From Chloroflexota bacterium (lineage in GTDB: Bacteria; Chloroflexota; Anaerolineae; Aggregatilineales; Phototrophicaceae): a stretch of DNA of 34,468 bases. Below the pieces are notes generated by a model. That model was given only the letters and a program-made list of their open reading frames with translations, had not been told where the DNA came from and did no database searches. The position numbers were made by a program, and so were the translations under genes. Below are positions 14,935 through 23,184 of this stretch, in pieces; position 1 is the stretch's first letter; each line of letters opens with the position of its first letter. The stretch is from the NCBI GenBank assembly GCA_014338005.1, contig QUBZ01000047.1:1-34468 (forward strand), read 5' to 3'.

Positions 14935-16374
14935 ATGGCGGTAAAATCTGTTCAGCAGAGTTCGCGGGCGACGGTTCGTGCTGCCCTCAAACGGCCGGCG
15001 GTCGCCGGCGGCCTGCTCGTCGCGTATATCCTGGTGGCGGTTTTGATTTTGAATTCGCTTGACCGGAGCAACCTGTGGTTTCCCTTCTACAGCACCCTCA
15101 CGTTTCCGGCGTTGGTTCTGTCGCCGTTTATCATCCTGGCGGCGCCGGTCCGGGGATGGTTTAAAGGGGCGTTGATCGTTGCGCTGTTATTTCTCATCAT
15201 TCCGTATCTGGGGATGCGCGACAGCTCGTATCTGGAGCTGGTGATTCAGATTTGCATCTTTGCCGGGCTGGCGCTGGGTCTGAATATTGTGGTCGGTTTC
15301 GCCGGGCTGCTCGATCTGGGTTACATTGCCTTTTTTGCGGTGGGCGCTTATACCTGGGCGATGTTTACCTCTGGCGCGAGTACGGTTTTTAACATCAACG
15401 GCTGGCTGGTTTCCGGCTCTGCGTTTTATCTTTTCATCTTTCTGGGCATTTTCGTAGCGGCCATCGTCGGCATTTTGTTGGGTTTGCCTGTGCTGCGGCT
15501 GCGCGGTGATTATCTGGCGATTGTCACGCTTGGTTTTGGCGAGATGATTCGGGTGATTGCCAATAATCTCGACCAGCCGATTAACTTCACCAACGGCTCG
15601 CAGGGGTTGTTCGGAGTGGGGCGTCCGCCGGTGCCTTTTTTCCTGCGGGACGGCGTTTTAACGGTTGAGAGTGCTTTGGGTTTATCAATAACCAACGTTG
15701 ATCCGCTTTCCCAGCAGTTGTTATTTTATTTCATCGCCATCGCCATCATAGGTATTATCATCGTGGTGGCGCGGCGGCTGGACAACTCGCCCATTGGCCG
15801 CGCCTGGACGGCCATCCGCGAGGACGAGGTAGCGGCGATTGCGATGGGCGTGCCGCTGGTGCGGATGAAACTGCTGGCGTTTGCGACGGGCGCATCGTTT
15901 GCGGGCGCAATCGGCGTGATTTATGCCGCCAAACAAACATTCGTCAGCCCGGAGAGCTTCAGCCTCATCCAGTCCATCAGCATCCTGGCGATGGTGATCG
16001 TCGGCGGGATGGGTGGGATTCGCGGCACGCTGTTGGGCGCGGTGATCGTGACTATGCTGAACCTGCTGGTGCTGAAGAATCTGTCGTTACAGATCAATGC
16101 CCTCCGCAACGTTGATTTTGTCATCCCGATCATTAATTATCACATTCGAGACTGGCCGACGCAGCTTGAGCCGGCGAAATATGAGCGGCTCATTTTTGGT
16201 TTGCTGCTGATTGTGATGATGATCTTTCGACCGGCAGGTCTGCTGCCCGAACCCCGCCGCCGCATGGAACTGCAAGAGAAGGATGAGGAGATCGTGGACG
16301 AAGAAATCTCCCCGGAGGCGGGGGACGAACAACCGGTTGTGTCGGCAGTGCGGCCCGATGCCGAGCAGGCTTAG
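14935..16374 (+). CDS. livM: Branched-chain amino acid-type ABC transporter permease (LivM)
   Basis: 479 residues. The LivM core (about 95-430) includes GLNIVVGFAGLLDLGYIAFF, LRLRGDYLAIVTLGFGEM and the coupling segment RAWTAIREDEVAAIAMGV. The first 90 residues add hydrophobic helices. The last 45 residues are a charged, Glu/Asp-rich cytoplasmic tail not needed by the family. It pairs with LivH as the channel heterodimer. ATG 14935 follows the livH stop by 5 bp, with GAAGGTG 8 nt upstream. Same operon, same orientation. Confidence 0.92.
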   Translation: MAVKSVQQSSRATVRAALKRPAVAGGLLVAYILVAVLILNSLDRSNLWFPFYSTLTFPALVLSPFIILAAPVRGWFKGALIVALLFLIIPYLGMRDSSYLELVIQICIFAGLALGLNIVVGFAGLLDLGYIAFFAVGAYTWAMFTSGASTVFNINGWLVSGSAFYLFIFLGIFVAAIVGILLGLPVLRLRGDYLAIVTLGFGEMIRVIANNLDQPINFTNGSQGLFGVGRPPVPFFLRDGVLTVESALGLSITNVDPLSQQLLFYFIAIAIIGIIIVVARRLDNSPIGRAWTAIREDEVAAIAMGVPLVRMKLLAFATGASFAGAIGVIYAAKQTFVSPESFSLIQSISILAMVIVGGMGGIRGTLLGAVIVTMLNLLVLKNLSLQINALRNVDFVIPIINYHIRDWPTQLEPAKYERLIFGLLLIVMMIFRPAGLLPEPRRRMELQEKDEEIVDEEISPEAGDEQPVVSAVRPDAEQA

Positions 16375-16383
16375 GAGGTTTCG

Positions 16384-17190
16384 GTGGCTCCATTACTGGA
16401 TGTGCGTAACCTGACGAAAAAATTTGGCGGTCTGACGGCAGTAAACAATGTTACGATTGGCATTGAGCCGCAGAGCATCAGCGCCATCATCGGCCCCAAC
16501 GGCGCGGGCAAAACGACCCTGTTTAACCTGCTTACCGGCATCTACAAACCGGACACAGGAACGATGGTGTTTGATGGGCATTCGCTGGTGGGGCTGCGCC
16601 CCGACCAGGTGAACGCCGCCGGGATGTCGCGCACGTTTCAAAGCATCCGGCTGTTTCATGGCATGACCGTGTTAGAGAACGTGATGGTTGGAATGCACTC
16701 GCGGCTTAATATTTCGCTTTTTAACACGCTGACCCGTACTGCCGGGTTTAACAGACAGGAAGTCCACGTCAAACAAAAAGCCAGCGACCTGCTGCGTTTT
16801 GTGGGACTGGCCGGCAAAGGCGATGAGGTTAGCCGCAACCTGCCATATGGCGATCAGCGCCGCGTTGAGATCGCCCGCGCGCTGGCGAGCGACCCCAAAC
16901 TTATCCTGCTGGATGAGCCGACGGCGGGCATGAACCCCCAGGAAACGGTGGATGCGATGGCACTGTTCCGCCGGGTGCGCGACGAACTGGGGGTTACGGT
17001 CGTCCTCATCGAACATGACATGCGCGTGGTGATGGGCATCAGCGAGCATATTTCGGTGCTGGACTACGGCCAGAAAATCGCCGAAGGCACACCCGACGAA
17101 ATTCGCAGCAACCCGCGCGTGATTGAGGCTTATCTGGGCCGCCGCGCTGCCGGTGTGGTCGAACCTGAGACAAGCGCGGAGGTGAATTAA
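16384..17190 (+). CDS. livG: Branched-chain amino acid-type ABC transporter ATP-binding protein (LivG)
   Basis: 268 residues. Walker A GPNGAGKT is at 37-44, the LivG-style signature LPYGDQ at 153-158 (in place of LSGGQ), Walker B ends in Asp177-Glu178, and the H-loop is His211 (IEHDM). It supplies ATP hydrolysis for the importer together with LivF. GTG 16384 is fixed by AGGAGG at 16373-16378, 5 nt upstream and overlapping the livM stop. The livF ATG follows its stop directly. Confidence 0.95.
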   Translation: MAPLLDVRNLTKKFGGLTAVNNVTIGIEPQSISAIIGPNGAGKTTLFNLLTGIYKPDTGTMVFDGHSLVGLRPDQVNAAGMSRTFQSIRLFHGMTVLENVMVGMHSRLNISLFNTLTRTAGFNRQEVHVKQKASDLLRFVGLAGKGDEVSRNLPYGDQRRVEIARALASDPKLILLDEPTAGMNPQETVDAMALFRRVRDELGVTVVLIEHDMRVVMGISEHISVLDYGQKIAEGTPDEIRSNPRVIEAYLGRRAAGVVEPETSAEVN

Positions 17191-17907
17191 ATGCCGCCAC
17201 TGTTAGAACTGCAAAACGTCCACACCTTTTACGGCCATATTCACGCCCTCAAAGGTATCAACCTTTTTGTCGAGGAGGGTGAGGTCGTTACCCTGGTCGG
17301 CTCGAACGGCGCGGGGAAAAGCACTTCGCTGCGTTCGATCAGCGGTATGGTGCGCTCCAAGCAGGGCAGCATCCGGCTGGCGGGCCAGGACATCATGGGC
17401 ATGAAACCGCATGAAATCACTGCTCTGGGCGTGGGACACGTCCCGGAAGGCCGCCGAATCTTTCCGCTGCTGACCGTACAGGAAAATTTGGAAATCGGCG
17501 CCTGGAACGTCAAGAGCCGGTCCGAAATCAGCCGCCGCGTCGAGCAGATGTTTGAGTTATTCCCGCGCCTGAGGGAGCGTTTCCAGCAGAAAGGCGGCAC
17601 GCTCTCCGGCGGCGAACAGCAGATGCTGGCGATTGCCCGCGCGCTGATGGCCGAGCCGCGCATTCTGCTGCTGGACGAACCTTCGATGGGGCTTGCGCCG
17701 GTGCTGGTGGAAGGTATTTTTGAGATCATTAAAAAGATCAATGCACAGGGGACGACCATCCTGCTGGTTGAACAGAACGCGCTGATGGCGCTGGAAGTTG
17801 CGCGGCGGGGGTATGTGCTGCAAAGCGGCAGTCTGGTTTTGCAGGATACGTCCGTCAACCTGATGAATAACGAGATGGTCAAGCGTGTTTACCTGGGTGA
17901 AAACTGA
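17191..17907 (+). CDS. livF: Branched-chain amino acid-type ABC transporter ATP-binding protein (LivF)
   Basis: 238 residues, standard length. Walker A GSNGAGKS is at 37-44, signature LSGGE from 138, and Walker B ends in Asp162-Glu163. The H-loop reads LLVEQNA with Gln where most ABC ATPases have His, which is normal for LivF. The start directly abuts the livG stop and has GGAGGTGA 5 nt upstream. It is the last gene of livJHMGF. The operon is complete: one binding protein, two permeases, two ATPases. Confidence 0.95.
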   Translation: MPPLLELQNVHTFYGHIHALKGINLFVEEGEVVTLVGSNGAGKSTSLRSISGMVRSKQGSIRLAGQDIMGMKPHEITALGVGHVPEGRRIFPLLTVQENLEIGAWNVKSRSEISRRVEQMFELFPRLRERFQQKGGTLSGGEQQMLAIARALMAEPRILLLDEPSMGLAPVLVEGIFEIIKKINAQGTTILLVEQNALMALEVARRGYVLQSGSLVLQDTSVNLMNNEMVKRVYLGEN

Positions 17908-17989
17908 CCGGCTTCGCTTCAACGCTGCGCCGGCAGATGAATGAGCGGGTGCGGTTCGATTTTCGTCCCCTTTTGACCCCACATCCAAA

Positions 17990-18015
17990 CCTCCTCCTCG
18001 AATTCGGGGAGGAGG
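17990..18015. repeat. Long palindrome after livF
   Basis: CCTCCTCC (17990-17997) and GGAGGAGG (18008-18015) surround the inner palindrome CGAATTCG (17999-18006). The result is a 26-bp nearly continuous stem. No T-run follows directly, so termination is uncertain. It looks like a member of a CT/GA-rich intergenic repeat class. It may mark the end of the liv transcript. Confidence 0.5.
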
Positions 18016-18096
18016 CTTAAGACTCTCCATATCATTTTTCCTGTACGAAATACCGGAAAGAAGGTTTTTGCCGTGCTGCGCCGGTTTTCAATCCGG

Positions 18097-18105
18097 TGTT
18101 ATACT
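18097..18105 (+). promoter_or_regulatory. Extended -10 promoter element for the GGT-family gene
   Basis: TG-T-TATACT (TG at 18097-18098, -10 at 18100-18105), with no recognisable -35 at 17 bp. The predicted transcription start (about 18112) means translation must begin downstream, which argues against the in-frame GTG at 18096. Confidence 0.5.
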
Positions 18106-18152
18106 TCCCGGACGATAAATTTTGCTCACAGGATGAACCGATCGTGAAAACG

Positions 18153-19757
18153 ATGTCTTTTGATTTTCAGTCACGCCGTTCGATGGTGGTCGCCCGGCGC
18201 GGTATGGTGGCAGCCAGCAATCCGCTGGCGGCTCAGGCCGGGCTAAATGTCCTGCAGCAGGGGGGTAACGCTGCCGACGCGGCCATCGCCACCGCCGCCA
18301 TGCTGAACGTCACCGAACCGGCCTCCACCGGAATCGGTGGGGACTGCTTCGCCCTCTTTTTTGACGCGAAAACCCGCCAGGTCACGGCGCTTAACGGCAG
18401 CGGACGCGCGCCCGCCGCGCTCGCACTGGAGCATCTGCGCGGGTTTACCGATGTGCCGGAACGCAGCGCCCATGCTGTGACCGTGCCAGGCGCGGCGGCG
18501 GGCTGGCATGACCTGCTGCGGCGTCATGGCACGATGAGCCTCAAAGATGTGCTGGCCGAGGCGATCTATCATGCCCGCGAGGGATTTCCTGTGCATCCGG
18601 TTTTTGGGGCAAGCTGGCAGGCCTCGGAGGGCTTTTTACGTAACGCGCCCAATGCCGAGGAATACCTGCCCGGCGGGCGCGCGCCGCAGGTCGGGCAGAT
18701 TGTGAAGCTGCCAGGGCTGGCGAACACGCTGCAAGCCGTAGCCGAAGGCGGGCCGGAAGCCTTTTACACCGGGCCGGTTGCCGATGCCATCGTTTCCACC
18801 TTGCAGCAGCTTGGCGGCGTGATGACCCATGATGACCTGAAAAACCATACTTCAACCTGGGGTGAGCCGATTTCGGTCAGCTATCGCGGCGTCGTGGTTT
18901 ACGAACACCCCCCGAACGGGCAGGGATTGGCGGCTTTGCAGGCCATGAATATCGCGGCGGGTTGGGATTTGAGCGCGCAGCCCTGGGATTCGCCGGAACG
19001 CCTGCACCTGATGGTGGAAGCGATGCGGCTGGCTTTTGCCGACGCGCGCCGCTACATCGCCGACCTGCACACCGACCCCGCCCCGGTCGAGGCGCTGCTG
19101 AGTCCGGCGTATGCGGCGCAGCGGCGCGCCCTCGTTTCGGCTGACCAGGCTATGCAGCCGCCGTCCTACGGCCTGCCGCTGGGCGGGTCGGACACGGTGT
19201 ACCTGAGCGTGGTGGACGGCCAGGGTAATGCCTGCTCGTTCATCAACAGCCTGTATATGGGCTTCGGCGCGGGCATTGTGGCGAAAGGGACGGGCGTATT
19301 CCTGCAAAATCGCGGCGCGTGTTTCACGCTCGAACCCGGCCATCCGAACGTGCTGGCCGGCGGCAAACGCCCGTACCACACCATCATCCCCGGCATGGCG
19401 CTTAAAGACGGCGAACTGTGGGCCAGCTTTGGCGTGATGGGTGGTTTTATGCAGCCGCAGGGGCATTTCCAGGTGATGAGCGCCATGCTGGATGATGACC
19501 TTAATCCGCAGGAGGCGCTCAACCGCCCGCGCTGGTGTCTGGTGGACGGCACAGGCAGCAGCGTGCTGGCGCTGGAGGAGGGGATACCGGTGGCGACGAT
19601 GGCGCGGCTGGCCGAACTCGGCCATACGGTGCGCCCGGTATCCGGGCGGGCGCGCGGCGTTTTTGGCGACGGGCAGATCATCCGGCGCGACGCCGAAAGC
19701 GGCGTGTTATTCGGCGGCAGCGACCCGCGCAAGGACGGCCTGACGGCGGCATTTTAG
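18153..19757 (+). CDS. Gamma-glutamyltransferase-family protein (YwrD-like)
   Basis: 534 residues, Ntn-hydrolase fold. The N-terminal part shows SRRSMVVARRGMVAASNPLA and GGNAADAAIATAAMLNVTEP. The expected autocleavage/nucleophile threonine is about Thr348 in GSDTVYLSVVDGQGNACSFI; DTVYLSVVD replaces the classical TTHxSVVD, as in YwrD-like members. GKRPYHTIIPGM and GVMGGFMQPQG follow. Family enzymes cleave gamma-glutamyl bonds (for example glutathione) or related amides. No signal peptide is seen, so it is probably cytosolic. The start is either ATG 18153 or GTG 18144, the latter with AGGA 10 nt upstream. The next gene follows after 42 bp. Confidence 0.88.
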   Translation: MSFDFQSRRSMVVARRGMVAASNPLAAQAGLNVLQQGGNAADAAIATAAMLNVTEPASTGIGGDCFALFFDAKTRQVTALNGSGRAPAALALEHLRGFTDVPERSAHAVTVPGAAAGWHDLLRRHGTMSLKDVLAEAIYHAREGFPVHPVFGASWQASEGFLRNAPNAEEYLPGGRAPQVGQIVKLPGLANTLQAVAEGGPEAFYTGPVADAIVSTLQQLGGVMTHDDLKNHTSTWGEPISVSYRGVVVYEHPPNGQGLAALQAMNIAAGWDLSAQPWDSPERLHLMVEAMRLAFADARRYIADLHTDPAPVEALLSPAYAAQRRALVSADQAMQPPSYGLPLGGSDTVYLSVVDGQGNACSFINSLYMGFGAGIVAKGTGVFLQNRGACFTLEPGHPNVLAGGKRPYHTIIPGMALKDGELWASFGVMGGFMQPQGHFQVMSAMLDDDLNPQEALNRPRWCLVDGTGSSVLALEEGIPVATMARLAELGHTVRPVSGRARGVFGDGQIIRRDAESGVLFGGSDPRKDGLTAAF

Positions 19758-19799
19758 ACAGCGTGAAGCGTGTGGATGGCAGTGGGAGGGGTGTGAAGC

Positions 19800-20090
19800 A
19801 TGGCTTCCGATCAACCCCCAAAACCTGCCCGTCGGCGTATCGTCGTTTGCCGGGGGCAGTTCTGCAACATGGATCGCCGGGCGGACAACCTGCTGCGGCG
19901 CTTAGAGCCGCTGGTAGATGAAATCAACGGCGACGTTTATCTGAAGCCGGTTAAGCTGGAGATCGCCAACTGCCTGAGCATGTGCGGCGCGGGGCCGAAC
20001 ATCGTCATTTACCCGGCGGACGCGGTGTTTAATCACGTCACGGAAGCCATGCTGGAGAATATCATCGGCGAACACGTGCGGGAAAAATAG
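19800..20090 (+). CDS. Thioredoxin-like [2Fe-2S] ferredoxin-domain protein
   Basis: 96 residues. Four cysteines, Cys17 and Cys22 (VCRGQFCN) and Cys58 and Cys62 (NCLSMCGAGPN), have the spacing of thioredoxin-like [2Fe-2S] ferredoxins (NuoE-like and Shethna-type). PNIVIYPADAVFNHVT is the matching C-terminal part. It probably carries single electrons in the cytosol; the partner is unknown. A GGGAGGGG site lies 8-9 nt before ATG 19800. It is 42 bp after the GGT-family gene and probably co-transcribed. Its stop codon forms the start of a terminator stem. Confidence 0.82.
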   Translation: MASDQPPKPARRRIVVCRGQFCNMDRRADNLLRRLEPLVDEINGDVYLKPVKLEIANCLSMCGAGPNIVIYPADAVFNHVTEAMLENIIGEHVREK

Positions 20091-20118
20091 GGACACGCCA
20101 GCCGTGTCCCTATGGTTT
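20088..20118. terminator. Bidirectional terminator between convergent genes
   Basis: TAGGGACACG (20088-20097) and CGTGTCCCTA (20103-20112) form a perfect 10-bp stem with a 5-nt loop. TGGTTTTT follows on the plus strand, and a run of five Ts follows on the minus strand (AAAAA at 20083-20087). The plus-strand stop codon TAG is the first three bases of the stem. Confidence 0.85.
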
Positions 20119-21750
20119 TTAAACAATATACGGCGTGCTGGCGCCGGTTTTCGCCATACCGCGCGGGTCAATCGTTACATTGATACAGGCCGGTTTGCCG
20201 CTGGCGAAGGCGCGCTGTAAGGCCGGCAGCAGCTCGTCCGGGGTTTCCACCAGTTCGCCGTAACCGCCCATCGCCTCTACGATGCGGTCGTAGCGTGTGG
20301 GGGCCAGCGTGGTGGCGACGGCGCGTTCCTCGCCGACCATCTGAATCTGCGGCGTGCGTATCTGCCCCCAGCCGGAGTCGTTGCCGACGATGGCGACCAC
20401 CGGCAGACCGAAACGCACCGCCGTATCGAACTCGAAGCCGTTGAGTCCGAATGAGCCGTCGCCGCTGATAATCAGCACTTTTTTCTCAGGAAACAGGTGT
20501 TGGGCGGCGATGGCAAACGGCGCGCCGACGCCCAGGCAGCCCAGCGGGCCGGGGTCGAGCCACTGGCCGGGCAGTGTCACATCAATGACTTTGGCGCAGG
20601 CGCTTACGATGTCGCCGCCATCGCCGACGAGGATAGTATGGTCGTCCAGAAAATCGTTGATAGCCGCGCCGAAGCGAAAGTGATTGATCGGCACGTCGTT
20701 TAGCTGTTTCCATTTTTCCAGTTCGGCGTTTTTGCGGTTTTCGATCTCGCGCAGGTCGCGCAGCCAGCTTTCCCAACGCACGCCCTGCAAACCTTCGGCC
20801 AGGGCTTCTAGCACCAGCCGCGCGTCGGCCACCAGTGCCACGTCAGCCTGGCGGTTGTGGTTCAGTTCGGCGGCGTCGTTTTCGATCTGGATGAGCTGGG
20901 CATTTGGATTCCAGTCCTCCTGCCCGTACTTGAGCCGGAAGTCGAGCGGCGTGCCAAGCAGGATTACGGCGTCGGCTTCGCGCAGCGCCTTGCCGCGCGC
21001 CGATTTGAAGCAGTTGGGATGAGTCATCGGCAGCGTGCCGCGCCCTGCGCCGTTGGTGAAAACCGGCATGGCGGTCTGTTCGGCCAGGTCGCGCAGCGCC
21101 CTGCCGGCCTTGTCCCAATAAACCTGAGTCCCGGCGATCAAAACCGGCTTTTGCGCTGCCCGCAGGATTTCAAACATTCGCGCCACCGCGCCGGGTTCGG
21201 GTTCGACAGGCCGGACGGCCACGCGCGGCGGGGTGGGCGACGGCTCGATGGCGTTGAACAGCACGTCAAACGGCAGTTCGATGAAAACCGGGCCGGGCCG
21301 CCCGCTTAAGGCGGTTTCAAAGGCCATCGCCATCCGTTCGGGAATTTGTCCGGTTTCAGTGATGGTGAAACTGGCTTTGGTGAAGTCCCGGAACATGCCG
21401 ACCTGGGGCATTTCCTGAAGCGCGCCCATGCCTTTGGTACGGAGCGGGGCTGCGCCGCCGATCAGAATCAGCGGGCTGCGGGCCTGGTAGGCGTTGGCGA
21501 CCGCCGTGACGGCATCGGTCACGCCGGGGCCGGCTGTCACCACCGCTGCGCCGACGTTGTGGGTCAGGCGGGCGTGGGCATCGGCGGCGTGCGCGGCGGC
21601 CTGTTCGTGGCGGAAGTCTATCACTTTAATATTGTTGTTCAGGCAGCCGTCGTAGATGGGCATGACGTGTCCGCCGCACAATGTATAAATGGTTTGGACG
21701 CCCTGCGCCGCCAGCGACCGCGCGACCAGTTCTCCGCCCAGCGTAAACAT
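20119..21750 (-). CDS. ThDP-dependent enzyme of the acetolactate synthase / 2-hydroxyacyl-CoA lyase superfamily
   Basis: 543 residues in the usual three domains. The N-terminal PYR domain has the ThDP-activating Glu49 in FRHEQAAAHAADAHARLT. The central domain has PVLIAGTQVYW. The C-terminal PP domain has the ThDP/metal motif GDGSFGLNGFEFDTAVRF with Asp431 and ends its motif with GNDSGW. It should make or break a C-C bond next to a carbonyl; the substrate is not evident, and acetolactate synthase, oxalyl-CoA decarboxylase-like or 2-hydroxyacyl-CoA lyase are all possible. ATG 21750 has GAGGAG 8 nt upstream; a TTG at 21756 is too close to it. It follows the M20 gene by about 80 bp on the same strand. 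No small regulatory subunit (ilvH) is nearby. Confidence 0.85.
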   Translation of the reverse strand: MFTLGGELVARSLAAQGVQTIYTLCGGHVMPIYDGCLNNNIKVIDFRHEQAAAHAADAHARLTHNVGAAVVTAGPGVTDAVTAVANAYQARSPLILIGGAAPLRTKGMGALQEMPQVGMFRDFTKASFTITETGQIPERMAMAFETALSGRPGPVFIELPFDVLFNAIEPSPTPPRVAVRPVEPEPGAVARMFEILRAAQKPVLIAGTQVYWDKAGRALRDLAEQTAMPVFTNGAGRGTLPMTHPNCFKSARGKALREADAVILLGTPLDFRLKYGQEDWNPNAQLIQIENDAAELNHNRQADVALVADARLVLEALAEGLQGVRWESWLRDLREIENRKNAELEKWKQLNDVPINHFRFGAAINDFLDDHTILVGDGGDIVSACAKVIDVTLPGQWLDPGPLGCLGVGAPFAIAAQHLFPEKKVLIISGDGSFGLNGFEFDTAVRFGLPVVAIVGNDSGWGQIRTPQIQMVGEERAVATTLAPTRYDRIVEAMGGYGELVETPDELLPALQRAFASGKPACINVTIDPRGMAKTGASTPYIV

Positions 21751-21799
21751 AAACAATACTCCTCAGCAGCAGTTATCCGGCAGTAACATAAATTATGGT

Positions 21800-21822
21800 G
21801 GGGCGAACCGGGCGTCCGCCCC
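21800..21822. repeat. Palindromic repeat between the M20 and ThDP-enzyme genes
   Basis: GGGGCG (21800-21805) and CGCCCC (21817-21822) form the outer stem, and the inner bases are also partly self-complementary. There is no T-run. It is similar in style to the repeats in the hut region. Confidence 0.45.
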
Positions 21823-21831
21823 CGGATGATT

Positions 21832-23007
21832 TCAGGCTTTCTGGATGAGGAGACGGCGGGCCGTTTCGGCCAGCATTGCCGCGCCGATATGCAGCACCGA
21901 TTCGTCCAGGTCGAAAATCGGGCTGTGGTGCGGGCGGTTGACCGAATCAAGTTTGGCGCCCAGGTTGAACATCGCGCCCGGCGCCAGGCGGGTCATGTAG
22001 CTGAAGTCCTCCGCGCCCATACCGGTTTCCTCGCTGTACAGGTGTTCTTCGCCAAACAGGTCAATCGTGACCTGCTCGATGAGGTCGGACACGCCGGGGT
22101 CATTATACATGGCGGGATAACCCCGGCGGATGGACAGCGTATAGTCGCCGCCCAGCGCGCGCGCCACGCTCATCGCCCGGTCGAGTTCGTCCCAGAGTTT
22201 CTGGCGGGTTTCCTCGTCGAAGCTGCGAATCGTGCCGTTGATTTTTACGCTGTCGGGGATGACGTTGTTGGCGTCGCCGCCATGAACCGAGCCGATGGAG
22301 ATGACCGCCGCGCGCACCGGACTGATGCGCCGCGCCCGGATGCCGTGAACGGCGTTGATAACCTGCGCCAGGATGTAAATTGGGTCGGTGCCGTACTGGG
22401 GATATGCGCCATGACAGCCTTCGCCGGTGATGATGGCCTCGAACGAATCAACCGCCGCCGAAGCATAACCGCCCCCGGTGCGAATTTTGCCAGCCGGGAT
22501 GCCGCTGGCGACATGCAGGGCGATAACGGCGTCCACGCCTTCCATCGCGCCATCTTCGATCATGCGGGTCGCGCCGCTTTTGCCTTCGTCGTCTTCGTCT
22601 TCTTCGCTGGGCTGGAACAGGAAACGAATTTCGCCCGCCGGGCGGTCTGGCATATCCGCCAGCAGGCGGGCTACGCCCAGCAGGATGGCGGTGTGGGCAT
22701 CGTGGCCGCAGGCGTGCATCGCGCCGGGCGTCTGCGAACGATATGGCACGTCGTTGGCTTCATGAATCGGCAGCGCGTCCATATCCGCCCGGATGCCGAT
22801 CACCGGGCGGCCTTCGCCCAGCCGCCCGACGACGCCGGTTTTGCCGACGCCGGTTTCGGCTTCGATACCCATTTCGTGAAGCGCCTCGGCCACCAGCCGG
22901 GCGGTGCGATATTCCTGAAAGCTGATTTCCGGGTGCATATGAATGTCGCGCCGCCAGGCGACCATAGTTTCTTGCAGGCCGCGCGCCCGTTCCAGAATTG
23001 ATGACAT
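21832..23007 (-). CDS. M20 (M20D-type) amidohydrolase
   Basis: 391 residues. It begins with an RRDIHMHPEISFQEYRTA segment typical of IAA-amino-acid hydrolase/N-acyl amino acid amidohydrolases. Metal-binding residues are seen: Cys100 and His102 in HACGHDAHT, the Glu pair 135-136 in FQPSEEDED, and a late His in RPHHSPIFDLDE. The dimerisation (lid) domain is about 185-300. Such enzymes hydrolyse N-acetyl, N-acyl or conjugated amino acids in the cytosol. ATG 23007 has GAGGAG 5 nt upstream and an extended -10 at 23062-23054. It is the first gene of a two-gene unit with the ThDP enzyme. The substrate cannot be told from sequence. Confidence 0.92.
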   Translation of the reverse strand: MSSILERARGLQETMVAWRRDIHMHPEISFQEYRTARLVAEALHEMGIEAETGVGKTGVVGRLGEGRPVIGIRADMDALPIHEANDVPYRSQTPGAMHACGHDAHTAILLGVARLLADMPDRPAGEIRFLFQPSEEDEDDEGKSGATRMIEDGAMEGVDAVIALHVASGIPAGKIRTGGGYASAAVDSFEAIITGEGCHGAYPQYGTDPIYILAQVINAVHGIRARRISPVRAAVISIGSVHGGDANNVIPDSVKINGTIRSFDEETRQKLWDELDRAMSVARALGGDYTLSIRRGYPAMYNDPGVSDLIEQVTIDLFGEEHLYSEETGMGAEDFSYMTRLAPGAMFNLGAKLDSVNRPHHSPIFDLDESVLHIGAAMLAETARRLLIQKA

Positions 23008-23053
23008 GCTGGCTCCTCATTTAACGACGATGAATTGTTTGTTAACGTTTTTA

Positions 23054-23062
23054 AGTATAACA
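23054..23062 (-). promoter_or_regulatory. Extended -10 element for the M20 gene
   Basis: On the minus strand TG-T-TATACT lies about 45-55 nt before the M20 start. It is the same nine bases as at 18097-18105, and is likewise without a clear -35. Confidence 0.5.
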
Positions 23063-23105
23063 GATTCCGGTGGAGTGGGGCTGCACGCCGCAGGCCAGAT
23101 TCTGC

Positions 23106-23149
23106 CCCCATTTACTGGGGTAGTAATTTGAAACCGGCTATGTTATGGT
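23106..23149 (+). promoter_or_regulatory. Hairpin and weak extended -10 upstream of the MoxR cassette
   Basis: CCCCA (23106-23110) pairs with TGGGG (23116-23120). Downstream, TG-T-TATGGT (23141-23149) is a possible extended -10 with its start around 23156. No good -35 is visible; weak evidence. Confidence 0.3.
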
Positions 23150-23184
23150 AGGCGCTAAGATCGGCTGTGCAGGGAGCGTCAAAT

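Noticed and set aside
18096..18152. GTG start at 18096 for the GGT-family gene
   Set aside because: It lies on the predicted -10 element and has no ribosome site.
21826..23001. 391-codon plus-strand ORF
   Set aside because: Exact antisense mirror of the M20 gene, whose metal-binding motifs are intact on the minus strand.
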